Source of the DNA: Ulva prolifera
Lineage: Eukaryota; Chlorophyta; Ulvophyceae; Ulvales; Ulvaceae
Length of the DNA: 64,000 bases
NCBI GenBank assembly: GCA_023078555.1
Contig: CM041202.1
Coordinates: 3,096,022-3,160,021 of the forward strand
Direction of reading: 5' to 3'
Numbering within the stretch: the first letter of the stretch is position 1; each line of letters opens with the position of its first letter. This document shows positions 23,901-34,247 of this stretch, piece by piece. Below the pieces are notes generated by a model. The model was not told where the DNA came from. It saw nothing but the letters and a program-made list of their open reading frames with translations, and did not search any database. The translations under genes were made by a program, and so were the position numbers.

Positions 23901-26900
23901 TCGCCACCCAGGTGATGCCGCCTCTCGTCACCTCATGTAGGACTTCCGGCATTTTGTACCCTCTCCCGTAGCCATTATCTCTGTCAAATCCCCATCCGTC
24001 ATCAGTTGGTGCCGGAGCAAATGTTGGATTGCTTGACTGGGAGATCACTGGGTCAGCAAATGGACAGAAGGGCCCGTTGTCTGCAGCTGGCGTCACAGCA
24101 GATCGGGTGTCCACTCGGAGGTCTGCACATCACCAGGTAGAATGCACCAACCTGCCAAGCACTGCTACGCCACAGCGCATTGAACAGGTAATCATGTCAA
24201 TGTAAATCAGGCTCCTTGAGAGTCTACACCTGACAACTCACCTGTGAAAATCCCATGCAAGGCACTGTACAGCAGGCGCTTTGATCAGCAACGCGCACCT
24301 GGATTCACCATTTCACAAACGCCCCCGGAACCAGAGAAAACGTTGGAGAGGCCTAGGATTTGGGTGCCGACAAGCCCATGATCGAAGACTGCAGCGAACT
24401 TGACTTTTCCAGGGAATGGGCTGCCAGCGGGGCCCGCCTCGTCCCAGTCCATGCCAAGTGCGCCATTGGTGAACACCCGCCGTGGCAGCCCGCCATCAGC
24501 CTCAATCTATACAGCACAAGCACTCTGATGGCACAACAATGCACGTTTACACACCAATCCAGTCATTGTCATTGCACCAGCAAGTAAACGTCAGCCTAGC
24601 CCGAACAATACGTATCAAAGACAGCCATCCCTGCACCGATACAGCGCCCATGCCAGGGGAGCTGCGAGAGTAGAGGACTTGCGGCTCGCTGCAGAGGAAC
24701 CTGTGCCCGGCATCATGCCACCACAGACGCAGTTCAGACACACCTGTGCGGCAGCCGCGCTTGCTTCAGCCGCGATGGTGGCGTCAGCGCCGTCCAGCCA
24801 CACAGACATTTGCCGGTTTGCACCCATGTAGCTGGCGACCACTACCACCCACACGCCCGCGGACACCGCTGTGCCCGTCGTCACCCGATACGACACCCAG
24901 GGCCCCCCGGCTGAGACCAATAGCTGAAACCGCACGGCCCCATCGCTCTGCACAGCCAGCCGCACTGCCATCCGATCCGACAGCACAAGGCTGCTGTGCA
25001 GAGCAAAGAGCATGGCCTCGCCGCCTGCCGGCGGCAGAGCATCAATCATGCATGCGACGGCAATCGCGACGCCCCTGCCGCTGCCGCCCCCGAAGTCCAG
25101 AGTCAGCGCATTGCCCAGGCTTGTCCCGAGCTCGAGCCGCTGGAAGGTGGTGCTATTGTACGAGTTTGACAACTGGAAGTATGGAGAGGAGAACGTCGGG
25201 ATGAGCTGGGGGGATGCTGGTGGCACGAGCATCGGGTGGACAGCGCGCTCACAGACGCCGCCATCCACACCACTAGCCACAAGCAGCGCCCCGTCGTCTG
25301 CATGCACACATCCACAATCCTCAGGAGCACAGCAGCAGGGCCGCAGCCCAGTACAAGCTTGTCACCGCAGCTCCACCTTGAGCACGCAGAGCTGCTCTGA
25401 ATGGGCTGTGAAAATTGTGCGGGTTTCTGCTTGCTCAAGCCTGAGATTTCGGATCTATGTTGTGTGTACGCACCGAGCTGCATCTCCGAGCAGATGGCAC
25501 CAGTCTGCAGGAAGCGGCTTGACAAGCTCACAATGTCAGCCGCTGACACCGCATGATCAAAGATCGCGATGTACTGCACGGCGGCGTCAAGTGGCGCAGC
25601 GGCCGAAGACACGCTTGCTGCGTCCATGGGCATGTCCCCGATACCACCTGCAGCCGCCACCTGCGCCACATACACAGCATTGACATCGTGGCCGGCAGGG
25701 TCCCTCCACAATCTCGGATTGAGATGATAGGGAGACGCACGGCATCGGATGCGGTTGTATCCGCACTGACCAACACGCCATTCTCGTACACATCAAACGT
25801 CAGAGATGAGTGATCATAAACCAAGGCAGCCACAAGCAAGGTCCCGATTGGGGCGGGCGCCGCTGCGGTGACACTGATCTGCGTGCCGTTCCCCGTGTAC
25901 GTCAGCTGCGCGGCCAGCCGACCGGTGACAGAGAGTTCGAGCCCGAGCGTCGCCACCGATCCAACCATCACCCAGAGCTGCTGTCGCTGCCCAGTAGACA
26001 CAGGATCCGATGTGAACGTTAGCGCCACGATGGCTGCGAAGCCGCCGCTGCGGGCAGCACGCAGGCGGAACGGCCGGGACGATTCAATGAGCTGTGGCGT
26101 TGCAGCCGCCGCAGAGAATGTCATTGTGCCGGCAGCGGGCTCGATGCTTGGTCGAGCTGCAGGAGCTGATGGGAGGCGGAACAAAGTCGGCTCGTGAGAG
26201 CACACGCCGCCTTGCGGGCCACTGAGCACGATGCGGGCGTCTGTAATGACAGATTCGGGGTCAGCTGTGTAATGTGCAGTGTAGCCGGCAACATAGCGCG
26301 TCCCAGAGAACGACGCAGAGTAGTCAATGTACAGCTCCACGCGGACTGTGGGGGCCGGCGGTGCGCTGCAGCTAGTCGACACCAGAACTGGCGTTTCTGA
26401 GCTGCCGGTGGTAAATGTGTATGAACCATCTGCCTGCCGGTCTGATACAGCATATGATCCTGAGACGAGGTAGTCAATGCAGCCGACCAAGGTGCCATTT
26501 GCTGCTGTGACAAGCACCTGTGGCATGTGGTCCATGTTGAGTGTTTCGTCAAGGCTGAAGAATACTCAAAAGACAAGCATACCATCCAGCAAAGGTGGTC
26601 AGACAAGGAACAGACATTGTGAATTTGTGTGGCAGGCCGGTGATGGCAAATGGATTGGAATAACGGTGATGCGGCCAGTTACATTTTACAGGATTTCCAG
26701 CTGACGGACACATTGTTGGCAGCCCAAGCAAGGGAGCATACAGCTAGGCGCAGTCCATGCTGTGAGCCCGCGAAATGGCTGGACATGTCGGAAGAGCTGC
26801 TGAATCCACAGTCATAGCCATCGCTGCCACCGATCCAGTCCCAAAGAGTCTTGGACAGGCCGATATCAGCACCGCTGCGCATGTCCCAGTCGTAGTACAT

Positions 26901-28221
26901 GCAGTACGCTGGGGCATTGGCATAATCTGCAGGTGAACCTGCAGAGCGATCGTGGCGGACATAAGGATGTTGGACAACCATGACGAAGTCAGGAACACTG
27001 AGCATGGCCTGGTCGATATTCTCACTGATTTCTGGGGACCGTCACTGATAATTTGGCTTCCACTGGCCTTCCACAGTTGGACAGTATGCCGCCAGCTGGA
27101 AGGATCCTGAACATCGGGATCCCTGCCGTCGTTGTCAGGAGGAGCATCCATAAGCTGCCTTGCACGATATGGCGCTGCGTGCTTTCTTGCCCCTGGATCT
27201 CACGCGAGCCAGTTCAATGGCAAGCACAAGGGCTCAGGCTGTGTCACAAATCTGAAGCCTCCGGCAGCATCATGGGCAGAGCTGCCGCACCAAGAGACGC
27301 AGCAGCGATTATGAATGCAGGATGGCTCGCACACAGCATCCATGATACGAGATATCGAGTGTGCAGCTTCATCACGCAAAGTGGCAGTTGTCATAATGCT
27401 GCCAAGATCAAGCCGTCTCCATCGGCCATATTGACCGCTCACTGAAATCTGAGCAGTGTTGTGGAGATGTAAATACACGTCATGCCAAGAATCCAGTCCA
27501 ATTGTGTCGCCATTGCTGTTAGTACCCGCTGCGGCATGGTGCACAAAACGCTGCCGGACGCGCAGCCTACATCTGTCGCCCTCTCCGGCTGAGTAACGAT
27601 TGGTTCCGGATCTGTCACTTGATGTTATCAAAGTCTCGTGGGAAGAGACGTTTGCCAGAGCATTCGGTCTACGACGGTGGACCAAGGACAAAGCCACAAC
27701 GGATGCAAAGATGTCCTTCTTGCATTATCGGAAAAATGGCAACATTTCATCACATATCCGTGTCGTGATCGCAGAATGCACTGGATCTTGCCACCGTCGT
27801 AAGTATGCGTTTTGTGAATGACATCTGATGTCGTGTCTCTGCACGACATGCTACCACCAGCGCCACTGTCTGCGACTGGGCACTTGCGCCGCGCCGTATC
27901 TCCGCTTGCGATGCGTGATTGTCAATGGCATTCCGATATTCGTACGACCTACGCGCTGTCGCAAGGCTTCAGCTACCGCAATTGCTCTGCTCGGCCAGTT
28001 CGGTGGTCAAGCCCAGGAAATCCATATGACTGGCGCATGACCTGACGCTCTTCTGTAATCTGTTGGTAGCCCCGAAATCGCCTTCACGTGCGTGTCAGTG
28101 CAATGAGAGTTGGCCTCCAGCGGAGCTCCGCACACCAGAGTTGCAGGGCATACACGGCCATCGCCACGGCAACCACGCTGGTATAGCTGTTTGCCTCGGG
28201 TCTTGCGCGCCGAGTGTTCAT
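8982..28221 (-). CDS. Giant polycystin (PKD)-type cation channel with LamG, Ser-Pro-rich and Ig-like ectodomain
   Basis: Exons with closing phases are 25741-26554, 25474-25660, 24744-25297, 24299-24506, 23611-24122, 23213-23429, 20983-22800, 19692-20755, 18863-19279, 17379-17759, 16333-17127, 14316-14597, 10970-11243, 10496-10779, 10023-10208 and 8982-9077. Further exons lie near 26.7-27.0, 17.9-18.6, 13.7-13.9, 13.2-13.4, 12.46-13.12, 11.85-12.37 and 11.58-11.78 kb. A signal-peptide-like start at 28221 is tentative. The product is roughly 3,300 aa. The order is unknown N terminus, three LamG-like modules, Ser-Pro linker, DUF5011/Ig-like repeats with Cys-rich links, a membrane segment, the polycystin extracellular domain (YLDRTARSVSVWLGAYSPSK), several membrane helices and a coiled-coil tail. 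Polycystins are TRP-related channels of the plasma or ciliary membrane. Ligand and ion are inferred only. Apparent stops or shifts at 17766 and 25735 fall inside introns. Confidence 0.75.
9691..9790 (-). tRNA. tRNA-Thr(AGU) with a 27-nt intron
   Basis: The 100-nt sequence folds to a 73-nt tRNA after removal of a 27-nt intron placed one base 3' of the anticodon. The acceptor stem GCTTGTG/CTCAAGC has one T-T mismatch. The D arm is GCTC-AGTGGTTA-GAGC, the anticodon loop TTAGTAA (AGT), the anticodon stem CTCGT/GCGGG with two wobbles, and the T arm GTAGG-TTCGATT-CCTAC is perfect. The discriminator is A. GCTT...AAGCA ends and the AGT anticodon point to threonine. It lies within the last predicted intron (9078-10022) of the polycystin gene, on the same strand. 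Confidence 0.87.
14981..15787. mobile_element. MITE-like element with imperfect terminal inverted repeats
   Basis: The left end reads GTGTGTGTTACAAGGACAAA and leads into GGCAGGCAGCACCGC. The right end, reversed, reads GTGTGTTACAAAGGAAAAA and leads into GGGGCCGGTAGCACCGCC. The termini pair over about 45 positions with gaps. The roughly 800-bp interior is CA-rich on one side and GT-rich on the other, and I see no transposase. It sits in the 14598-16332 intron of the polycystin gene. A target-site duplication was not evident by eye. Open frames across it are low-complexity and are not treated as genes. Confidence 0.6.
15943..15965. repeat. C homopolymer, 23 bases
   Basis: A pure C run inside the same polycystin intron as the MITE-like element. 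It is a G run on the transcribed strand's RNA. Confidence 0.9.
19692..22800 (-). other. Ser-Pro-rich linker and DUF5011/Ig-like repeats of the polycystin ectodomain
   Basis: Positions 22450-22740 encode a long run of PPPSPPP and PPPPSPPP units, like the hydroxyproline-rich rods of volvocine and other green-algal wall proteins. Exon 20983-22800 then encodes LLTLLGDAPAHSLVTLPDG, YTDAGAAAFDAAEGYLTRKV and YTVADAAGNVAVGRR. This is the pattern of DUF5011-type Ig-like repeats (gapped versions of GxxYxDxGaxAxD...TVtDxAGN). GVSGCGINT in this exon and GISGCGVDT in exon 19692-20755 mark a second, tandem module type. Short Cys-rich links (CPARRANC, CPAPEVQC, CAGGETYC) separate the modules. Confidence 0.7.
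23213..26554 (-). other. Three LamG/concanavalin-like modules of the polycystin ectodomain
   Basis: Each module is encoded by an exon pair: 25741-26554 with 25474-25660, 24744-25297 with 24299-24506, and 23611-24122 with 23213-23429. All three have a jelly-roll pattern. A strand such as VWVVVVASYMGANRQMSVWLDG or VWMLVAARYVHDDRRMELWVDG stands in the first exon. A closing strand such as VQYIAIFDHAVSAADIV, VKFAAVFDHGLVGTQIL or MSYFSTFDAALSDAQL stands in the second. LamG-type modules bind carbohydrate or matrix ligands in other proteins, so glycan binding at the cell surface is inferred. Confidence 0.72.
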
Positions 28222-30736
28222 CAGCTTGGCCCGGGGCTTCCGAAAAAGCCACGGACGCTGAATGTCGCCTGCGTACCCGTTTGCTGTTGGCGCTGAGACA
28301 CTGCAGCGCATCTTCAGCTTCAGGCCATGGGCTTTGCCTAAAATTACTCGCAAGCTTCAAACCCATGCCGCAACATTCGTCCGGTGTCATTGCCACGGCG
28401 TGATCCTCTTGCAGTTGTGACATTCTCACATGATGGTCATTCTTGTGGTACTAGCACAGCAGCAAGAGTAGGACCTCACTTACCCATCAACTTGCAAGGA
28501 CACACTATTCGCGCACATCTTTGGCAACAGCGATGACCTTGCACACTCATCATGTTGAAAGAGCGACGAGCTGTGGGAAGTGCATAGTTTCTTGCGAGGA
28601 TCGACTTGGCAGCTACTCTACCACACAGTAGCGGTGGCGCTTTACTGTCGCCCTTTGCAGCATGAGCTTGTTAAGACAGTGCCTTGTGTCAGCGTACTTT
28701 GCCTCCATGTTTCTTTGCCTGAGCAGGAATCCATGTGCATTTATGTCTGCAAGGCATAAGCGCATACATGAGGACACTGCCACATCCGGAATCTGCGACC
28801 CAGTGCGGTGTTCAAGCTGCGTTCTACTGCGAACTAAGTGCACATGCAGCTCAAGTTTTTTCTGTGTGGTCTGCATTATTCTCAGAAGTTGGCTTGAATT
28901 TGCACAGCACATGCACAGAGACTGTAGCCACGGAAGAACAGCTGGATCAGGGGCATCCCTTGCGCGGCACCATCATGCCGGGAGCCTCTCGGGCCATGGT
29001 ATGGCAGAGTACCTACTCGAACCAAGCAACATACAACAAAAACCGGCATTCACGCATGGATCAACTACCAACTCACATTCGAGATAAGCCGGAAGGCTAG
29101 GCGTGCTCCGGGCGTCCGTGCGCCACAACTACCCCAGGCGCGGTCAACATGGAAAAGGGCAGCTCATCCAAGCCGGGAATCAAACTCGGGTCTCCCGCGT
29201 GGCAGGTGAGTATTCTGCCACTAAACCACCTGGACGCCGCAGCTTTGCGGCTGGAGAAATGATGGAACCGTGCGGCTGAATAGATAATCTGAGTGTTGCC
29301 AATATTGTCTCCCAGTCTCGATTTCGTAATGAGATCAACACCGCTGCTGATCACCGCACATGGAGGATGTGTCGGCGAACAGATTGTTCTGGAATGTGGT
29401 GACATACACTTGACATCCTGTAGCCACTGAGATTCATCCAGCCATTGAGGTTTGTGAGGAATCATGTGGGAGGAGCAGTAGGCTCCCTGGATGGTTACTA
29501 TAAATACCATGGACTCTATCATGTCCATTCCTGTTCCTGTGATGGTCTTGTAACGACATGACCTGGAAGGCCCACAGCGGTTGCCTTCGTTTGCTGTTGG
29601 CTTACATGATGATCATCGCTCTGACATCATGCAATTCAGAGTAGCAGCCGTACATGCATATTCAAGACCCTCCAGTACAACTATGCCACAGCAAAGCTTG
29701 CGTCTTCTATTTGCAACCTGTGTCCATCAGGCTGCATCGTGTCGTTTCTTCGGTAGTTAAGCTGAACTTGGCATGCATTGCCACCACAGTGTTGGATTGG
29801 AAGCATGCTACACTCAGCACAGGAGCTCCCCCGACGAAATTCATTATGCAGAGTATGCCTCCACAGTTGGAATTCGCGACTGATTCGAACTGTAGACAGC
29901 ACCATGTTGGCATTACGGGTTCACGCATGTAGATAGGGGTCACAGCTTAGGTATTTAGGCATCATTGTACAACCACTGTAGCTGTATTAATGCGAATGCT
30001 CCGGATGTTTCCATGAGCGTCAAAATCAGGTGTGCAAGGGGAAAGTGATATGTGCCACTCGCACTATGTCGAGTGGCAGTGGCGTAGGTGATCACACAAG
30101 AGGCATGTGTACTGTGTTGCCCCGAGGATGGTGTATTTACTTCATCTTATAGTCTATAAGAGATTGATGGTATTACATGTCACCGGGATTGTTTCTGATG
30201 ATATCGTTCTTTCAAAGATCCTCTGACTGATCAGGAAGACACGGCTGGTGCACTACAGGACATTCACCATGTTTCTGTTCACCAAAGCCCCAGAAATTCA
30301 GTCACTTCGTTGACACATTTGGCAACACGCAAAATTCAAAGAGACCACTCACACAAGATGCCTATTGACGACATGGCCACAAGTGATATCAGAGTCTGAT
30401 GTATCTTCCCACCCACGCAGCCGCATTTAAGGTTCTCATGCATCGCCATATGACAGAGTCACGAAGCCAAAAACAACATGGCACATGCACGAGAAATATG
30501 CTGAATATACACTGCAGCACACAGATTCAGAGCCTCCCCTCCACCCGCAAAAAGCTCCACCAGCTGCCTATTCACTGCAACACCCGGCCAGGCCTAATTG
30601 CAGCAGGCAAACTCTTACACAACACTGATCCACATCTTCTGGGACTCAGGTATCTCCTCGTACAACATTATTGGTCATTAGCCCACTGGAAAATCACACG
30701 CTGTTCGACGAAAGGCCATCACGCATGCATCGTTGC
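28222..30736. other. Gene-poor interval
   Basis: No convincing protein gene was found. A tRNA-Gly-like sequence lies at 29165-29235. The rest is AT-balanced sequence with only short open frames. The promoter of the polycystin gene should lie at the left edge if the tentative start at 28221 is right. Confidence 0.5.
29165..29235 (-). pseudogene. Decayed tRNA-Gly(GCC)-like sequence
   Basis: The 71-nt minus-strand sequence aligns end to end with eukaryotic tRNA-Gly(GCC): TG-GTTT-AGTGGCA-GAAT D arm, anticodon loop CTGCCAC and T-arm region GAGTTTGATTCCC. Four defects are visible: A30-C40 in the anticodon stem, A52-C62 in the T stem, TTTGATT for TTCGATT in the B box, and a weak G1-T72 acceptor end. 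Most look like C-to-T or G-to-A change. It may be a pseudogene or the head of a tRNA-derived SINE; a divergent functional gene is less likely. Confidence 0.65.
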
Positions 30737-31680
30737 TCATGAGAGCTTGGAGATGGTCCCTGACTGCACCAGGAACTCACCAGGCTCGTCGATCGCGTAG
30801 TTGTTGCCACTCATCGGGGAGTCCCAATCATTGTTGCCGTTGTTGAACACGAATTCGACTGTTCCCAGTGGCAATGTCACAAGGAATAGTCCGGGTTGCT
30901 TGGGATCCGGCTGCATCTGCTCGCCAGGGAGCGCTGACCATGCTGCAGCAGCATCCACAATTGTTTCAAACCGCTGAGGCCGATGAGTTATGCAGATGAT
31001 CATGTTGCTTGCATACGTGCGCTGCAAATCAGGGTAGCCAGCTACCTGGTTTGTGTCCACGTGCTGTCTCAGGTGCAACAGATCTGTGCAAAGTCAGGCT
31101 ACTGGCCCACTCCAACGCCCATCATGCCGGCAGTGAATACGTCGGTTCAGCAGAAGCGCACATCCATCGCCTCGATCATAATGGATGAAAGCTGTGTCCC
31201 ACCCAGTTGAATACGCGATCGTGATGCCGTTAGCGCGAGACGGCCGCGACGGTGCTGCAGGAGGTGTCGATCCGCTGTCGAGATTTGATGGCGCGGCAGA
31301 ATTCTGATCCAGTGCCTGTTGGTACTCGACACACAGTGCCTCTGCATGTCACAGTCGGCTGCGTCATCTCGTCTGACTTACGGCACGACTCCACGCAGCT
31401 GTGCGTCAACCGATCGGCCCTATTCGAGAAAACGTGCTTAATGCGGGGGGGGGCGGTCGGCTTAAGCGGTGGGCTGGTTACTCTAGAGCTCTAGTGTGCA
31501 CGTCAGATGCAACTGTAGATGCTCCTGGGTTGCTTGCGATCCGTACATCAGAAACTTCAGGCTGGCAGGCAGGAAAATACCTAGCTCTGCAATTCGCTCC
31601 TTCGCTTGCTTAAGCTCATCGAGGGCCATCAATCGGCTTTTGTTAAGCTCCAGTATGTTGCGCTGAGCATCATGAAACAT
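30737..31680 (-). CDS. Coiled-coil protein with C-terminal CBM25/CBM53-type starch-binding module
   Basis: Exons are 31581-31680, 31162-31341 and 30737-30942. Both junctions are phase 1 with acceptors ATGCAG and CTGCAG and donors GTATTT and GTGCGC. The product is about 161 aa from the ATG at 31680. Residues 5-45 (NILELNKSRLMALDELKQAK...) form a coiled coil. A Ser/Pro-rich link follows. Residues about 75-160 match CBM25: ITIAYSTGWDTAFIHYDRGDG, SWSALPGEQM, then VEFVFNNGNNDWDSPMSGNN. Such modules bind alpha-glucan and occur in amylases and in starch synthase III, but no catalytic domain follows before the stop. A role in tethering something to starch is inferred. No transit peptide is visible, so an upstream exon may be missing; 31790-31890 reads as a candidate (SSLEDWIVACGCDSLCQAHS). 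Confidence 0.75.
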
Positions 31681-33643
31681 AGTCAGGGCCTCGCCGCTCA
31701 GGCCGCTCTCGACTTCGCGACTGGCCGAGCCAGGAGCCCGGGCAACTCCCGCCCGTGCCTGGCATGGCCCCTACGCACCACTGAAAATTTTCAGTAAGAC
31801 GTACGAGGTGCACGATTGCATCTGAGTGTGCTTGGCAGAGCGAATCGCACCCGCACGCCACAATCCAGTCTTCTAAGGAACTGTCCACTCATCGGGTGTG
31901 TATAGTTTTTACGGTAGTTGAAATATTCCTGACGAACACGCGTAGAATAATGATTGATTGGTGCAAGCCACTGCAACAACGACTCTGCAAGCCGGTTCTG
32001 GTAGCACAACTGGTCCAAGGATAATCGGCTACTAGCAGCATCGACAATGATTTACAGCAGAGTACTGCTCGATGTGATTGATGTTATTCTCGGGCTTCAG
32101 GACAGCGACATTGCGCCAACAGAGCGGTGATGGCGGGCGTGCATGGAGGATGCGTGATTAGCATGGCGCGGCGCACTGCTGACGGCAATCCGGCTGCGGA
32201 ACTTGACGAGCAGTTCCAATGCCTTCTCCGAACAATGTAGCATGTCCATTCTTGCGTCACGCATCGCCTTCAGGCTCAAGCAAAACAGGGACCCGGGGAT
32301 GGTCACAGGCAGACACGTGAAGTCGATTCCGCAGATACGCTGTGTCACCACAGCTAGGGCTGTTTACCAGACCGGCATACTCCGGCAATACAGGGGGACC
32401 GAGTCACAGTACAAGGGCAAGCTGCTTGATCACACCGCATCGTCAAAATCAGAAGGTTACGGCACTGTTGCACGTGTCGAGATCGGATCATTCGCTGGCG
32501 ACACCTGTTGCACAGGGCAGATCAGTGCCCGTCGGAGCCATGCTGAAGCGGTAGATGAGGGTGCACGGCGGACTGTGGTAGCACGTCTGTACTGAGAAGA
32601 TCAACAATGGATGCTGAATTCGGCCGATGCGGCTTTCGCTGTTTTGTTGCCAGCCACTCGAGATGTGCATTCCCCGATGCAGGACACAAGTGCGGCATCG
32701 CCTCCGCCCACGCCGTTGTGAGAATGAAATAGTTTGTGTCATGGACTCTGTTGCTGCAACAGCGGATGCTGAGGTATAGCTCTATTCTGGGCTCGCTACA
32801 TCAGCTGTGCAGACAGTGAGCCACTCTCACAGGCAGCCAGCCTGTATTATATCGCCGCTGGCCCTTGCATAAGATGAGTTATCAAAAGCGTATCAACCCT
32901 CGATGTGAAGTTCTAGGTGCTACACCAAAGCGTCCCGCATGGCCACCAATAAACCGGCTGAGGCAAGCCGCAACACCAGGCCATTGTCTGTGAAGACCAA
33001 AAAAGTGACACACAAGATGAGATGCCAGCACACGTGCACCGAACCAGCCGTCCTAGACACGTTCACCATGCATCTGCCCGGTGCAGACCACAGAAGCTGC
33101 ACCCTTTGTGCACAGACGCTTGCCCGATTTGGCCCTGACACAGAAACAGCACCAGAACACAATGTCAAGGCAGATGCTGTGTTCTGGCTGCTTCAGCCGC
33201 AAACTTGCAATGCATGAGGCCACAGCAATCACACAGGGAAGCGGCCACTGCGGCCGGGGCCGCTGCTGTCGCACCGTCATGCGCTCCCGAGGCTGCTCCA
33301 CACATGAACAAGCATGCGGGGGTCGATCTAGATCGTGTCCAACACAGCTGCTCTATAGGTTGCAGACATCATGCTAGGTGGCATCAGCTTTGCTGACACC
33401 ACAGCACAACTGAGTAGGTTCCACTCCAATCCTACACGATTCATAGACTGTGCAGGTGGGCGTTCAACATGTTACTCGCGGTCTAACCGGCACTGGCCAG
33501 CGCATGGCGCGGCCCATGCCCAGCACCCATACTGCGGCAGCATCACACTTCGTCTCTCAGGCCCTGTAGCCATGCATGTGCTGAGCGCCTGCGGTGCGAG
33601 TTGTTCCCTTTCTTTCTCACTACATCCGGGTGCCGAGTACCGG

Positions 33644-33723
33644 GTGTAAAGTAAATCTAAATTTACTGAGCCGTATCCTATCGGACATTGACAACTCCGA
33701 GTTAACGGGACCACATATGCCGA
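33644..33723 (-). repeat. SINE-like repeat 3' core, copy 3
   Basis: On the minus strand it reads CGGCATATGTGGTCCCGTTA, then CTCGGAGTTGTCAATGTCC, then GATACGGCTCAGTAAATTTA and TTTACTTTAC. It is nearly identical to the 46.8 kb copy. Confidence 0.8.
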
Positions 33724-33826
33724 ATGTGTTGCAATTCGCCCGTCCCCTCTTGCAGAGTTGCCTTGTGTTGTTACATTCTGTGGCGCAAGTCAGAGTCTGC
33801 GGCAGCATGTTGCTTGGACGCCTCTT

Positions 33827-33880
33827 TCGGTCCCGGATTTCGGAGTTGTCAATGTCCAATTGAATACGGCTGTGTAATCA
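33827..33880 (+). repeat. SINE-like repeat 3' core, copy 4 (short)
   Basis: It contains GGTCCCGGATTTCGGAG, TTGTCAATGTCCAAT and GAATACGGCTGTGTAATC, a partial and more diverged copy. With copy 3 it forms an inverted pair separated by about 100 bases. Confidence 0.6.
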
Positions 33881-34247
33881 TGCATACATCAAGCATCCGG
33901 TGTTCCTGGAATGAAGCTCAGCACCCTCTCACGGAGCAGTGGCTCCTGGCATTGCCACAGTAAAACCATCCCTTCATCAATTGCACCATAGCTGGTCCTG
34001 CGCGACACATGGGCTTCTGAACCGATAGTCCCATCGCATTCTGCATGACATGATAAAAGCGCCGCGTACCCTACCCTCCATAGACAGCCGCCATGGGCGC
34101 ATGGGCCTATGGCCTATGCAGATGATCTGTAGCAGATCAATGTATCTACATCTTCTCTTCCGAGTCAATGATGGTTATGATCTACTACAACGCAACGCAG
34201 AAAGCAGCAGGGGACGGCTATTCCGCAGCACCCCGATTCTGCCACCC

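Larger units (their letters stand above)
31900..34247. other. Gene-poor interval with an inverted pair of SINE-like repeats
   Basis: Only short open frames without recognisable similarity are present. Two SINE-like cores face away from each other at 33.64-33.72 and 33.83-33.88 kb. A candidate N-terminal exon at 32488-32742 (minus) is Ser/Arg-rich like a transit peptide but could not be joined to the CBM25 gene. Confidence 0.5.

Noticed and set aside
25661-25740. Apparent frameshift in the first LamG module of the polycystin gene
   Set aside because: An 80-nt intron with donor GTGCGT and acceptor GCGCAG restores the frame at the same place where the other two modules have their internal intron.
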